From positions 16,941,501 through 17,005,500 of the forward strand of contig JAWUZG010000029.1 of NCBI GenBank assembly GCA_036785705.1: 64,000 bases of DNA. The letters are read 5' to 3'. Below the pieces are notes generated by a model. The model saw only the letters and a program-made list of their open reading frames with translations. It was not told the DNA's origin and did not search any database. Below, piece by piece: positions 10,606 to 25,100 of the stretch (positions are counted from its first letter, which is position 1; each line of letters opens with the position of its first letter). The stretch is from Acanthornis magna. Lineage: Eukaryota; Chordata; Aves; Passeriformes; Acanthizidae. The translations under genes and the position numbers were made by a program.

Positions 10606-12467
10606 CCCACTTAAAGTTATATTGGAGAATGCAATCCTTCCTCTACATGCCCAGGCCTTCCCAATACCACAATCAATTATTCAGCCTCCCATTTCTCAAA
10701 AAATTTCTTGCATGCTCACATTAAAAACAGATGGACTGTGTTCCACGGGAACATCAAATTGTCTCACATTGTTTTTCTCAAAATATGTGTTTAAAAATTA
10801 ATGCAGTAAGGATAAAAATTCATGTTGACGTATTCATTGATCTTTCTCATACAAAGCATCTGGGGAGAATCGCACTCAACAGCATCAGAAAAAGCAAGAA
10901 GAGGGTTTTTTTATGACCGGGGACAAGCATTCTTTCAAACACTGTTACAGTACTGAGTTTTCTTAACGTTCTTCCTCACTTTCCCCATATATAGCTGGGA
11001 GTTTGGTTTCACTTTTAGGTATCAACATGTATTTTCAGTTCTTAGGTGGGGTTTTTTGTCTGTTTGTTTGGTTTTGGGGTTTTTTGGGGTTTGGTTTTTT
11101 TTTGAGAAAATATTGGCCTTAGGTTGAATATATGTAGGTATACATAAACTACCACATATTTCAAGTAATGAATGAGATAGGCAATTAGAATGAGGTCTTT
11201 GTGACTTCACACTCACTTCTTCAGCTATTTTTTCAAGGTGTTCTCCTGCTCCTTTTAAAAAAGCAAATTAAAAACACACACACACACACAAAACCCAAAA
11301 CAAACCAATCTCTATTTCTCATACAATTACTTTTATTCTGTTCTCCTCCTACTTTTAAACAGTCCAGAGCACAGTCTGACTCACTGTTCAAAATCAGGTT
11401 TTAGTTTGTTAGGAGGGGCCTGAATGTTCAAGTCTTTGATTTTTCTCTTCACAGGCAGAAAAGAGGCTTGCATAATTAAGGAGAAGGGGGTGGGAATCAG
11501 AATCACTGACACCCTTCCCCAATTTCTATCAAAATGATCAAACTTCCTCTCAAGACTTAGCAAAATAGCTAAACAAACTTCAGCTTGAAATGACTGTTGT
11601 AATAAAATATACATCATAGGTAAGTGTCCACTTAATCTTTCCACATTTTAACAGATAGGTATGAAAAATTATGTTCAAATGGCAGACTGGAGGTATGCAG
11701 AATTCTTTGGCAACCATTTGGAAAGGGAAAAAAAAAAACCGAAAAAAGAGAGGGGGAAAAAAGAATGAAAGGCTATCAAGCTTAAATCAGAAATTTCTCT
11801 GCTAAAGACGACTACTTAAACATGTCCTAAAACTGAGAAGTCATGCAGTCATAAGGACCACTTATCAATGAAGTAATTTCAGGATAAAAATCCATGTACA
11901 TAAGAGGTTTGGGTCTTCACACCACATTTCATTACTGCAAGACATTTGGTGGCATAGGTGATAAGAACTCTGAGGTATTAAGATTTAGTTTGCTCTATTC
12001 TTTTCAAAGATACACTATCATAACAGACAAAGAAGAAATTCAGTGAAGAAGACTAGGTTACTGCCCTCTTGAAGCATCTTAAACTATCCTAGACTATTTC
12101 CTGGAAAAATTACCTCTAAAATAATATCCGTCCATTGGTTTTCCTTTTAATTTTTATCTTTTTTAAGTAATACATGAAGCAGAAAGTATTCAGAGGTTTA
12201 AGGTTAGGGCCTAAACCCTTTCTTATCTTGGTAGCACTAGAGAAAAAGACTTGTTTAAGTTGTTAGCGTTTTTTTTAAATTAAAAGATCAGTTTAAGAAA
12301 TACTATCAACTGAGTAACTAACAGTCTTTCAAAATAAGATCCAATAATTCTAGTAAATGCCATTTAAACAAACCTACCATCTTTGATTCTTATCTAAGTT
12401 TAGATAAAAGGCTAAGCAAGCTCTCAGGTAAAAACAAACAAGCAAACAAACACAGTGGCCATGCCAC

Positions 12468-12502
12468 TTTTTTTTTTTTTCTTTTTTTTTTTTTGGGGGG
12501 GG
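12468..12502. repeat. Homopolymer tract T(26) with one C, then G(8)
   Basis: A run of 13 T, one C, 13 T and 8 G. Such runs are prone to length error in assembly. On the minus strand it is a C run followed by an A tract. Confidence 0.9.
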
Positions 12503-15500
12503 TGTTAAACTATAAATCTCTGTAATGAAAGACCATTCCCACAAATAGTCCATTGCCTCTTTATGAAATAAAATTGAGTGCATCAGAATAGGATAAAATT
12601 AAGTGCAGCAGAACAGGTCTTTGCTAAACACTTGACTTGAATTAACAGAGGTGGACTAACATCATCCCCCTTTTCTGAGAAATGTGCATGACAAAGTAAG
12701 TAGTGTTAGAACACTTAACAGGAGCTGGTTTATATTTTAGCACCTGAAATTCTGAACAGCTGCCTTGAGTTGATATATAAGGCTCCTGATGACATTACAA
12801 AGCTTCAAGACACATGGCTCATAAGAAATGAGAAGAAAGGGCCCCTTTGGTAACAGACATCCAAGCAGAAAATATTCAATAAAAACCACATTTCGAAGAA
12901 AAAGAGTATCTGTGAATTTCATCAGGCTTCAATAGTCTTCCAACAGATATGTCACAGAGTCTAACTACAGTTCTTGCTATAAGCCAGTTTAAGGAGAGCA
13001 ATACAGGCAACCTTTACGTTGACTAAATATATGCAAAACTGATTTAAAGCAGGCATATGTATTGTTTATTCATATGAAAACTAAAAGGTTGGAATTTCTT
13101 GGCAGGAATGAATGGGGATAAATCCATAGTTCAACAGCAAATTACGATGCCACGAAGTTTTGTTTAATTTGAATAGATGTTGCCCTCCCTATTGTCTAAA
13201 AATCTCAACTACTTATTCTTGATCTTGTCAAAACTTTACACTCAAAACAGTTGCAAAAGAAACTGCATACAACTAATACCATCACAGATCATCCTCCTTC
13301 AGAACAAGAGAACTCTTCACTAAATAGATAAAATTGACTTGTGCTCAACAGAGACTCCTAACACAAAAATATCGCCACATTTCACACCAAAAGCAAACCA
13401 CACTGTTCAATCTCACCCTCAACAATAAGAACATATTGCATACTGTGTAGTGAAAATATTTCATCTACAGATATCCCCACAAGAAATTTAAATAGAATTC
13501 CACTCCTTCTGCCCAAACTACTACATGTTTTATTTGGAGGCTGAATATGCCTCTGTCTATATTCCTGCTAGTAAACTAAAACAGGTTAGGCCACTTTTGC
13601 CACCTACACACTTCACCTGCTAGCAGGTCACAGAGTCACTTGGGACCAGATTATCAGCACTACCCCATGTACACATAAACCAAGTTCACATAAACCATAT
13701 TCTATCAGAATTATTAATGACTAGTAACATATCCCACAGGTTGCTATATGTTTAAAATTGTTTCTGAATCACAATAACAGATTTCAGAATCAATACTTGG
13801 GTTGTGTGCACAAAGCAAAAGAAACAGCAACTGCAGTTGCCAGTATGCTCCTAATACTGTGAGCTGCAAACAAAAGAAAGGGTTTCTTTTCTATTTATAA
13901 TTTTAGCAGAAATGCCATAGAAGATACTCAGACTTTGATGTGGGTTAATTCAAAAAATTACTGGGTCAGACCTAGGAGAGACCTCCAATGAGTTGATATT
14001 CACATTCTTCATAATACCAGGAATTACTGATTTTGGTTTCCAGGCTTTGGATAGGATACAGACAGGACAACAATTTTTAAAAGCACCTTTTGACTTCTGT
14101 GGTTCACGATAGGTAAGTACCATTACCTGTATTTTTCCAGCAGGAAAATCAAGACACAAAAATGACCAAAGTGACTTGGCCAATTCACACAGCAATTCAG
14201 AAGTGAGATGTAGCATTCCTAATTGCCAGTGGTTGTATCACTTACCTACAATACACAGAGTTCTTGGCTGACACTTGTGCATCAGCTGTTGGCTGCTTAG
14301 TCCTAGTAATGACACCAGCAGGTGCCAGTGCTGGCTCAATAAGTAACTGTTACTCTCCATCTTCCAGGCATCACTCATATTACCCTTGGAGCTAAAACCA
14401 CCATATTCAGTCATGCAAGCCAGAAAAGGCTTAAAGTTTTCCTATCCTGACCAAGTGAGGGTTACACCAGCCATAAAAAATAACAGGTCCCAAACAAATC
14501 TTACACTACTTGTGCTTCCCAACTGACATGAGACATCACTTTGCTGAAACAAATAATTAGTGAGGTATTTTTTTTTATTTAAAACACACAAATAAAGCAT
14601 AAAATATGTGGATTCCTGCATGGGACAGGACACTGTAACAAGCTTCAGGAGTGGACCCCTGATTTGCCAAGCCTTCAGAGAGGAAAGGTGATGGCACAGT
14701 ACTGAAATAACAGGAAGTTATAGGAGACTACAAGAATAACCTATAACACCTATAACCTGAATACCTATAACCTAAAAAACCTGATGGCTATCAGTAGGGC
14801 CAAAATTACTTACTGGCTCATAGCTGCTTGCAAAAAAGCAGAGTGTCACCAACTGGATAAATAATTATGATAAATTAAGGAAGAAAATATACTACCTTTG
14901 GAGATGTTCCAACTGCATTGATTGAGCTCTGTCCAGACACTCAAAGAGGCACCAACCAGATCAGGTGCAGAATCTGAGTGTCCATTGCTGCTCTCAGCTC
15001 CATATACTTTCAGCTCCCTAAAAAGTTATCACTAGCTCAATATAAACTCAGTGCCCTGCTTACCTATTCTAATCACTGAAACAGGTTGATGAGTAATGCC
15101 TTCCCTCAGGTCACATATGCAGGGAAACATGAAGGGTTTTCTCCCTTCCTCTGCCCTTTATAGTATTCTTTTATCATCACCTCTGTTTTAGTTAATAAGT
15201 AAGTATTCTGCTTTTCAAGAAATCTAGAACTTCAGTAGTTCCCAACACCTTACCCTTGTTTCTGGAACTGACTTTGGGTCATGGGTTGAGCAGAGCAAGC
15301 AGAAAAGATATTCTGTGGACTTATATCGTCAGAGATTTGGCTCCAGATTAAAAACACTTCCTATGAAGAACACAGTCTGTATACATCACACCAAAAAAAC
15401 CCCAAACCACCTCGTTTTGATATTCAGAAACCAAAACACAAAGAAAGCCAGGAAAAGCATGACTAACTGGGATTACATGATGATCTAAGGAAAAGCAAGT

Positions 15501-15861
15501 GTTAGATTATTTCTACAATCTTGTATAGCTGGCACCGTCAAATTTCACACATACAGTCAAAAGACTGTAGGTTCATCCATTTACACCACTCAGCTGAGCT
15601 TCAATAATAGTCATCATGCAGTTTAACAAGTACCTTGAGGTTAACTACAGTGAAAACTGTTTCATTTAACATGTTCCCCTTCAAAATTATGGCCCTCCAG
15701 GACAGAGTTGCCTCTAAGCCAGCAGAATGGAGCCAGAAATTCTGCAGCAACATCTGGACAACAAAGGTGGTTTTCTTTCAGAACAGTCGCTGAGTCCTAT
15801 GATGACTCAATTCATGGTATACAGAGTGGGTTACTGAGCAGAGAGGGCCTCGTGCCTCATG

Positions 15862-15917
15862 TCATTTGTAATCCTTAGAATAATAAAACAAAGATGGAGC
15901 CCATGCAATAGAGAAAG
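15862..15917 (-). other. Candidate terminal coding exon (unrecognised)
   Basis: On the minus strand the acceptor-like TTTCTTTTTGTTCTTGCAG is followed by an open stretch that reads, after two leading bases, FSIAWAPSLFYYSKDYK and then TGA. The peptide is hydrophobic with a basic tail, as in the end of a membrane protein. I do not recognise it. The acceptor is good, but a short open stretch after an AG is not rare in 64 kb. Confidence 0.15.
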
Positions 15918-18900
15918 CTGCAAGAACAAAAAGAAACATTAGTCATGTACACAGCACAGGCAAAGAGTCAAAGGGGCTACTACCTGACTACACAAGGACA
16001 ACCCAGTCTAGCCTTAACACTCAGGAACAGCTTTTAACCACTAGCATGGAAGAGACAGCATTTGCTTCCATAAGTGGTTAAGAAAAAGATCTATCTCCAA
16101 TTCTCAATGTTTCTTAAATCACAAATTACTTTAAAAAATGAAAAAAAAGTAGCATATTGTTTTTTCAACTCTCAGCTCACTCATGATCCCTAGACGACCC
16201 CTAAAGAAAATAGGACAGATTGAACCCTTGCAGTTTTTCTGCTCTCCCCTCTGACTCCTCAATGGGCTTGCAAGTCCAAGGTCTTAATAAGCTGCATCTC
16301 TGCAGCTCATTTTGTGACTGCCACTTACGATTCACTACTCTATCCAACCAAACACTCATACTTCCATACATGGAAGACATTAATTAAGCTGTCATAATAA
16401 CATGCATATTGCTGAAAGCAAGGACATCATCTGCCTTGGTGACCTCTTGCCTGACACAGCATGTAAAACTTTATATGCTGCCTCCAATTACAATCACCAA
16501 TTCTCCTTTCAAGCCAAAGTGACAAACCACCAAGCAGACCAGTGCCCAGCTGAAAGAATCAAAGCCACATGCACCCTGCACTACCACCACAAGCAGCAAA
16601 CACCTGCTGCAAACAACCTAGAAAGGAAAGACTGTCCCCAGTTGTCCTGACCATGGGATTACCTCGTACTTATAAACTGGTTTTGCTAGTGTTCTCATTA
16701 GCAACAGCTAAGGGTAAAGTACATAAAGGTGAAATCTCAATTACTTTCCTCTCACTGCATAGACTAGAAAAAAAATTAGTGGAAACACCAAAGAAGTTGG
16801 CAGGCTGGCTGTGTAGTGCAGTGGAACAGATGAACTAACATTACATGCTCCTGTAATTAATAACTGGAAACACTGTGGAATAAAATGGTCATAACTGACA
16901 TACATAAATATAATCTCTGCTCTCTCCCTTCCCTCCACTGATCAAAACCCTTGAGTAATCAAGCGTATCTTTAGCCCTTTGACTAACTAAAACACAATTC
17001 TGCTGCAATCTGCCTGCTAATTGCAGCTGACTCACTGCCTATGAAAAATCCCCTTTTTTTCTCACACAGAACACTTGGGACATCCAGTGGACAAGAACTT
17101 CAGAAGAGAACTTCAGATCTTTGAAGATTTGTGGCATCTTATTCAGGCAACTCTGGACTGTAAAAAGATGAGCACTACCATTACAAATATCAAGACCCAT
17201 GTCAAAGACTTTGATGCTCTGCTGCTGTTTTGAGCTACAAAACTCAATGAACCACCCAAGATGCACTGACCATTTCTTCCATATATACAAATAGCATATT
17301 TCTTTCCAGATGAAGCAAAATAGTCAAGATCTGGCTGTTCAGTTCTCATGAGCAGTTGAAGCAAATTCTTCCACAGTTAATCCAGACACAGGTTAAAAGC
17401 AAAAGAGTTTTTAACCTGTTAACAGATAACAGAGGATATTATGACATCCAAACAATCTAGACTGAGAATATATGAGTGGCTCCAATTATTTTTCCTGGTT
17501 TTCAAAGGTCCAGGACATGCTAAATATCAGCTTTAGAGAAAAAGCATGGAGCTAAGAAGCAAAACAGCAAGACTTAAATCCAGTGACAATGTAGACATAG
17601 AAAACCAAGTATAAATGTCTCATTCATTGATCTAAAAAGTTACACACAGTGTACAAATTGCACAAAACAATAAACCTCAGAAAGACTTTTCTGGTCCCCC
17701 TATGGAAGGTACAGCTAATCTTAAAGACATGTACAATAACCTGGTTTGTCAGCTTTCAATAGTTTCTTTATTCTTGTAAGAAATGTACGGGATATGCACT
17801 AGTGTAATATTTCATAGCTCCATTGCAAGATGGACTCAGCTTATGTACTTCTGTACATTCGCATATTAACAAGCAATATCAGAATATAGGAATGTTTTGC
17901 TTCTTTCAGAAATAGTTGCCTCTTCAGTGCCCAGTACACACACATAGAGACACATTATTAGTCTATTAACAAATAATCAAGCAAATATTTTAAAGACAAA
18001 CTACCTGTTCTTGAATACACAGTTAATATGAAAACATTTTCCTGGTGTGATATTTCCTGAATTGAGCCTAAGTTTGAAAAAGTCCCATATTGATGGAAAA
18101 ATACTTAAAATTAATTTTTAAATGAAGAATTCTGATTCCAATGAATCTGCAAGTAATTTTTCATCATATGACTGTAAAACCAGTCACATCAGTTAATGAG
18201 TAACTGACTAACATGAGATAAACGTTGCCAAACAAAAAAAAAGTCAACAAATGGCAGGATATCTGGCGCTAAGGAAATAAAATCTGTCCTTGCTTGCTAT
18301 AATAGACACACAATAATACCCCCACCAATGTGAAACAGTTCACTGGCTGGGATATCCAGTAATTACATTTTGGTGATTTTTTTTTTCCACTTGCAGATGC
18401 ATATTTCATTTTTATCAGCCTTTCTTTTTTTATTTTCTTTTTGCAAGAAGTATGTGATTTTTCAGAGGAAGTACCATCTTCAAAGAATGAGCCAGTTATT
18501 ACTGAAGGTGCATTTCAAAGTCCGAATCTTAAACACTATCATATTGCTTTTGCAAAAGCAATTTAACCACTTAGCTATAATGATTCACTTTCTTTCAAGC
18601 TACAGCTTTATCAAGTAAGAAATGTTGGCATGCTTACCACAGGTTATGTGTAACACAAACTATGTGCAGGGGGAGGAATCTTCACCTATAAAGTGACCTA
18701 ATAAAAAACCTGTTCACTCTAGTTCACTACTAATCATCTTACAAAATTGAGGAGAAAGGGTGAAAAGACCAGCAAAATAAAGTCACTGACATCCTGCAAA
18801 TAGCATGAATTTACAGTTATGTTAGGAGATTTTCTGAATGTTACATAGATTACTGACAGGAACCTAAATGGAAGCTGATGGATGTACTTAATATGGATCT

Positions 18901-19007
18901 TTATATATATACATACACACACACATTTATACACACAGACATCGAGGGGGATTGGGATTTTGTTTGTTTTTTTTTTAAACACATACACACACACATACAC
19001 ACACCCC
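18901..19007. repeat. TA/CA microsatellite, two blocks
   Basis: TATATATATACATACACACACACA at the left and ACATACACACACACATACACACAC at the right, separated by about 45 bp of unrelated sequence with a T run. Confidence 0.9.
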
Positions 19008-22000
19008 CCTATTTATTCCAATCTACACCTTTGGCGTTAAGTCTGGAAAACATTAAAAAGATTTCTGCTTAGTGTTCTTCTTCTGGCATGCCTGCCAGTT
19101 ATTGTTCCCCAAAACACTCATGACAAATTCTGGCTTTCTTCCATGCTGTGATATTTCATTTTGCAATGTCACAGTCCTGACCTACATCATGAAAGCTCTT
19201 CAACTCTCTAAAGAATACATACAAGGCAAAGACACTTTGTATACAGGTTATTTGGGAAAAGGATTTAAAAAATCCTCTAATGAAATAGAAGGCACTTAGA
19301 AGCAAAAATTGAAGAGTTTCTCTTGATAACTGTAAACTACTAAACAGAGATGAAGTCCCTTCTTCAAATCACAGAATTTGTTCCAAAAGAGTTCAGAAGC
19401 AAAGGAAACTCAGAACTCAGTCAGAACTTGAGTGTTGCTAACAGGGGTTAAACCAGACAGCAGGAACCAAGATCTTAAAACTAGATTTTACTGGACTTTG
19501 CACTAGCCCTCTGCACTGTGGTATAAGTTGCCAATTTGAACTGTAAATGCTAGCTAGAGCCCCTCCTGATTTAATCTGTGTAACAGATTAAAGAGCTTTA
19601 CAAGGCAGGTTGAAATTGACATGAATAAGTGCAAAAATATAGTATCTTTTTTCAAAATATCTCCTTTTGCTCCTTCTTCAGCTAAAAAAAAAATCCTAAT
19701 TTTGGCAATTGCATATATCTTTTTGAGATTTAACTTCTGCTTTCTTTTTAGTAGATCTGACCTCTCCAAGCTTAATGAGGCATAGATTACTCAGGAAACT
19801 ATGTTACCCTTTGAGGATTCCATGTGTACATATTTTGGTACAATCCCCATGAGAAAACCTTCTTCATTTGCAAAGCCAAACAAAACTTTCAACATTACCA
19901 GATGGGGAGGGGGCCAGGAATCAAAGGGGTTCCTTGTTCTACCAACATTTTCTTCTCCCAAAGGAACAAACTACCAGCATGGATTGGGTTTTCTTGAATG
20001 GAAACACACTGTGCACCAGAACAGTTGTACCTCAGAATTCTGCATCTGTAACATATATATTGGTCTGATTTCTCAGGGTTTCAGTCTGCTTCCAACATCT
20101 GAGCAGTAGTCATAAGAGCTACAGGCATTATGGGTCCTGTGGTCATAAATGGCACCTCAGTCAACAGTATCAGAAATTTTTGGGGTCGGAGGCAGAAGTT
20201 TAGTCACAACAAACTGCAGATATCACTGCTCAGCCCACAGGTTTCAGTGCATCTAGGGTATGTCTAAGATGTGGGAGAGATATGCCCATAAAATAAAAGG
20301 ATTAAAGACAAGATGAAAGCAATATTTAAATGGTAAGCATAGGTTAAAATGGGGGAGAGGTGTGTTGTTTTTTTAAATTCATATTACAGGGAAGAAAAGA
20401 ATGTGGTAGAGAAGGGCACAAGAAGGCAGCAATATCAGTCTTTTCTACTCAACATCACAGAAAGACATGAAGGCAGAAGTCACATATCAAACTTGTTGGT
20501 AAAAAATCAAAAACTGAAAATTAGTTTGGGGGTTGTTTTCGTTTTTTGCTTTATTTCTCTACAGTTGAAAACCATCCATCTACAGGATGACTCTCTGCAT
20601 CTCCCTAAGGCAAACTGAATGCTTAAATGTATTCAATCACAAGAAGGAAAAACAGCTCTTTGCATCAGGTGGTATGCATATAGCAATTTAGCACAAGCCT
20701 AGTTTAAAACCGTGAGAGAAGGTCTGCAAGAATCATGTAAAGAGGCAGTGACCTCTCCAGCAGGAAGTTTATAGAAACCCTTTGCAAACACTGCTGGAAT
20801 ACACTGCTTAGCAAGCCGAAGGAGGCTAAAGTAGCCCAAAGAGTTGTGAACCAAGCAGGATCCTTCTACTTTCCCAACAAAACGTATTTTCACATTGTAA
20901 AGAAGCAGTCCCCTCTATGACGCACCAATACACCCATTTTTGAGATTGAGAGCACTTTGTTGGAGGCTGACATGAAAACACAGGAAACATATGAATTTTA
21001 CAGCATTATTTCTGAATTTCTTATATCACAATACTGACTTTATAGGTCTCTAGTCATTTTAACAAGTGTCCTTCCTCTTAAAACATATTAAAATAAAGTC
21101 TCAAATATTTACATTCCAAATATATCTTCAATTTTCCAGCTATTCAGAAAAGAGATAATGCAACAAAACAGTACAGAATTACATTTAAATACATATTTTA
21201 TCATCAAAACTAGATCTCCCAGACTAAGACTGAATTTGCTTTACTATGCTTTAATTGTAGGAGGTATTTTAAATACTTTCTTCAGCAAGACAGAATAAGA
21301 CAAGGAAAGCAGCTTTTTAGAAATAATTACTAGTAAAATACTATTAAATGCTGTATTATCACACAGAAGTAGTAAAAGCAAATTCTAACAAAAGTTAGAC
21401 ATTTCAGCTTGCTGATAAAAACACTCTGAACTTCTGGGAGAGACCTCAATGTTCAAAATGGATAACACTCTCATTCTGTTTCCACAAAATTGTGGTTACT
21501 CATTATGTCTGTAATTCAGTTTTCAATCTCTTATCAAGTCAGTAAGGCAATTCCTTGCAATGTAAGTCTGGGGTGGCTCCAACTACTTCAGATGCAATAT
21601 TGCAAGAGGGAATTCAACCAGTTTCTATGCGTATGCACGTATCATCAAAATACCCAGCAAAAGCAAAATAGTAAATAAAAGCAACACAGCAAAGGCAATA
21701 TAGTATGAGTGGTAATGGTGCAAAATGCTAGGCATCACTGGGGCCCAGTGCACTTTGCCTGCCACTCAATTACAGCCATCGCTGATGAAGAGTACCCTTC
21801 AAGATGTTGCTATTGCCGTTAGCTGTAATAATGGATGCAAAGGCAGTGTCTCTTGAGTAGCATCTGGGAGTACAATGTATAGTAAGGGTAAACAACTTTT
21901 TATAACGGAAACTGAAGAAGACAGGAGTGGTATATTCTCATAAGTTCCTTAATTCCCATTTCCCAGAAACAAACATGACATGAGCTATATGTGATTTAAG

Positions 22001-22089
22001 GGAGAGTTCCAAGCAGCAGCAATGTAAAACACATCATTCCCAGGTTCTTTGGTCCCACTTCCAAAGGCTAAAGGATGTCTTTCTACTTC

Positions 22090-22093
<4 letters not shown>

Positions 22094-22125
<32 letters not shown>
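22094..22125. repeat. A(32) homopolymer
   Basis: An uninterrupted run of 32 A. No retroposon body is recognisable upstream on the plus strand, so it is not clearly a poly(A) tail. Confidence 0.95.
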
Positions 22126-22128
<3 letters not shown>

Positions 22129-25100
22129 ACATGGCAACTCTATGTGAAATCTCTTACATCTATACAAAAAGGATCAGAGCTAGTCAGCAAATAACTGGAC
22201 AAGTAAAGAGGTTCTTCCCCAAATCAGCCAGAACAGGATAGGTTCAAGGATAAAACAACAACCAAACAAAAAAAACCCCCAATGTTCCTAAAAACATTCT
22301 AAAGAATCCTAAGATTTCTAGTGGAAAGTTCATATCCACCATGAAAAAGTAACTCATCCATATTTTGGTGAACAAAGAAAAGCAGAAATAATTTTGTTTC
22401 TTTCTCTCACTAACATAATCTCAGTATCTTTTCCCCTTGCCAACAGATTTATTTATTTTAAATGAAAATCAGCAAGGAAAAAACCCAACCTCAAAGCTGT
22501 ACATGTACTAGCTGGGTCTTACACAGGACAATCAACTATCTGAAACTGTAAGTCTAAATAAGAGTTCTCATCTAAAAACATTAGCATAAATTTTCAGTTT
22601 TTAAAAGCCCCAGCGAAGTGACTACAAAATACACAATGTTCCAGGACAGCACTTCTATTTACAAGGTTTATGCCCATAAAGAGCAATTTCAAGTTGTTAT
22701 GTCCCTCAATAGCTTACAGTTCTAGTTGAATCTGAAGATTTATTCATTACACAGTTCATTACATTGATAGCGTATCTAACACAGGGCAAAATATTTTGTG
22801 GGCGGGAAGATCTGCAAAATACTGCTTCTAGGTATAATCAGGAAAAATCTGAAGACACCCTTTCAGCTAAAAATGTCAGTTACAAAACTCATACAGTAAT
22901 CCCTTGTACTTCGACTGCAAACATTTTCATTTCAGCCCAACACCAGGCAGCACGAATAGGGTTGCATGCATGGTAATGTAAATGCGAAACAACGCCTATG
23001 AAAGAAAAAATCCTTGAAGTCTTCAGCCTTACTGAATGTGTTTGGATTTATGGATTCCCAGAAAAATGTGTCAACCACAGAGGATTGTTCACACAGTTTT
23101 CTCCTGAAAACAACAAAACACAGTTTTTCATTGAAGTCCTTGATTCCCTTTGCCCATAATCTGCAAAGGATAAGGAGAACCCACACCGAAATAAAAGAAA
23201 ACCCAACAAAATAAACAAACTCACATGAACTTATTTGAGAAGCAACACCACCAAGTGGACCAATCTGGGTCACTGCTGGTCATGACAGATTTATTTTCAC
23301 TTTTGCCAGTGCCATATTAACTAAGGTATAAAAGTTGAGAGTATTTTGCTGATCTCAGCAAATCTTCTCCAGGTTGCTCAATTATTTTTAAAATTTGAAG
23401 ACCTTTACTTCAAAATCACTTAAAAATAATGATGTAATTATTGACAAACGCTTGTCATTCATTTGAAAAGTTTGTGGTGTTTTGTTTGCATCTCTTCCCC
23501 TAAAACTACCTTCATTTTTCTGAGAAAATCTGACACATTATCTGTAGTGCTTGAAATATGAAAGAAATTTAGAAAGTTCAGAAGAAGTACTATGTTTAAA
23601 CTGTCACTACCAAAGCAGCAGCCATCTCCTTAAAGAATACTACACTATTTGACATTTTGCAAATTTGGATTCTGCTCTAATTTTGTACTGTTTTAAAAAT
23701 TCAAGGAGGAATTCTTTTCACACTTTTGAATACACATGCTGAATTCTGTCAGTGACAAGCTAATGCAGCATGCAAATCAGATTGAAAAGAGGGAAAGAAA
23801 GATTACCCTTAAAAAGAGAGAATATTAGCAAGTTCCAGAAATGATAGCATCCAAGATACAGTTGCTTCCCTTTCCAAATTGACTGAGTATCGCCATGAAC
23901 ATACTAGACCAAACTTCCAACAATTTCGCTGTAATAATCAAAGAAGCACCAGAGATAAGACATTAGCAGGAACACCAAAACCTTGGAAACCTCGGTGACT
24001 TTTATTTTTCATTTGAACTCAGTGTCACACCACCACTCTGAAGAGTCCAGCCCTCTTCTTACTCACTTCTACTATGAGTCTCTACCCTGCTTTCACCTTC
24101 CAAATGGAACTACTAACATAACAAGATGGACCACGGTGCACTTAAATTAAATTCATTTAAATTTTTTCAGTCTCCTTGCCTGAGATTACAAGTTAAAATT
24201 CTTTCTTACAGTACCAGTGGAAGTCCAGAGAGGTACTCCTGTACAAACTTCATTCATGAACAATGAACAGTCCTGCAATCAGGACATACAACGCACTGCA
24301 GAGAGAGTGAGAACTCACCACCCTTCTGCTCACATAACTTGAGGCAATACAGAAATGAAGAACTTTTGAACAGAAAATCTTCTTTCAAATCTTTCTTTAA
24401 AAAAAAAAAAAAAAGGCATCCAAATAAAAACTCAAAGAAAGCAACCATGCAGACTTGAGATTAGGAGTTAAACGAAATTAAATCCCTGAGACTGGAGGCA
24501 TAAAAGCAAAACTTGAAGCAGATAGGAAAACAAACACTAGATTCAGTATTCCTGAGGTTAAAGAGAAGTAAAGGTAAGATATTTGGGAAGGGGCTTGTAG
24601 ATTCGGTTTGTTTGTTTTGGGTTTTTTTTCCATTTTTTTTTCCAATTAGTATATTACTTAAACAAGTAGGAAATCATTAAACTAATGCACAATCACAAGT
24701 GAAATACAGTTTTGATTATTAGATGACTAACAATGCATTTTTTCATCATTCAATTCTAAGTTAATTGAGCTGTTTAAAAGACAGACTAGGGTGCATCAGA
24801 TAATGGTGAACTTCTGATGAAGCTCAGGAAAAGTTCCAGTTAGAATTAATTATAGTACATTACATCAGACCTTTGTTTACAGAGAAGCCTGACTGAGAAA
24901 TAAAATAAAAAGAACACCTCACACAGTTGCCATTTTGCAAGTGTTACAAAGACAAACATATGGGAGAGGAAACAGGTTCATGTATTTCAGTCAGCCACTT
25001 GGAGGAAACTATTACATTAGACAACATTTCAAGAGTATAACCTAAATTTCAGGAAGGTAAATGAAGCAATCATCCACCTGACATGCCATGGAACTCTTGG

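Larger units (their letters stand above)
10612..22093. other. AT-rich non-coding DNA, possible intron
   Basis: No recognisable transposon was found over this stretch. It contains simple sequence: a (CA)n run near 11274-11290, a T-then-G homopolymer at 12468-12502, and a CA/TA microsatellite at 18901-19007. Reading frames are short and spread over all six frames. One tentative terminal exon is listed at 15862-15917. A small relatively GC-rich patch at about 21720-21870 stands out. A long intron or intergenic DNA fits best. Confidence 0.45.

Noticed and set aside
14042..14112. Plus-strand exon ending GATAG|GTAAGT
   Set aside because: The acceptor tract is weak, the frame reaches TAG at the junction, and no protein is recognisable.
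22094..22125. Poly(A) tail of a retroposon or processed pseudogene
   Set aside because: No retroposon or coding relic is visible upstream and no flanking duplication was seen.
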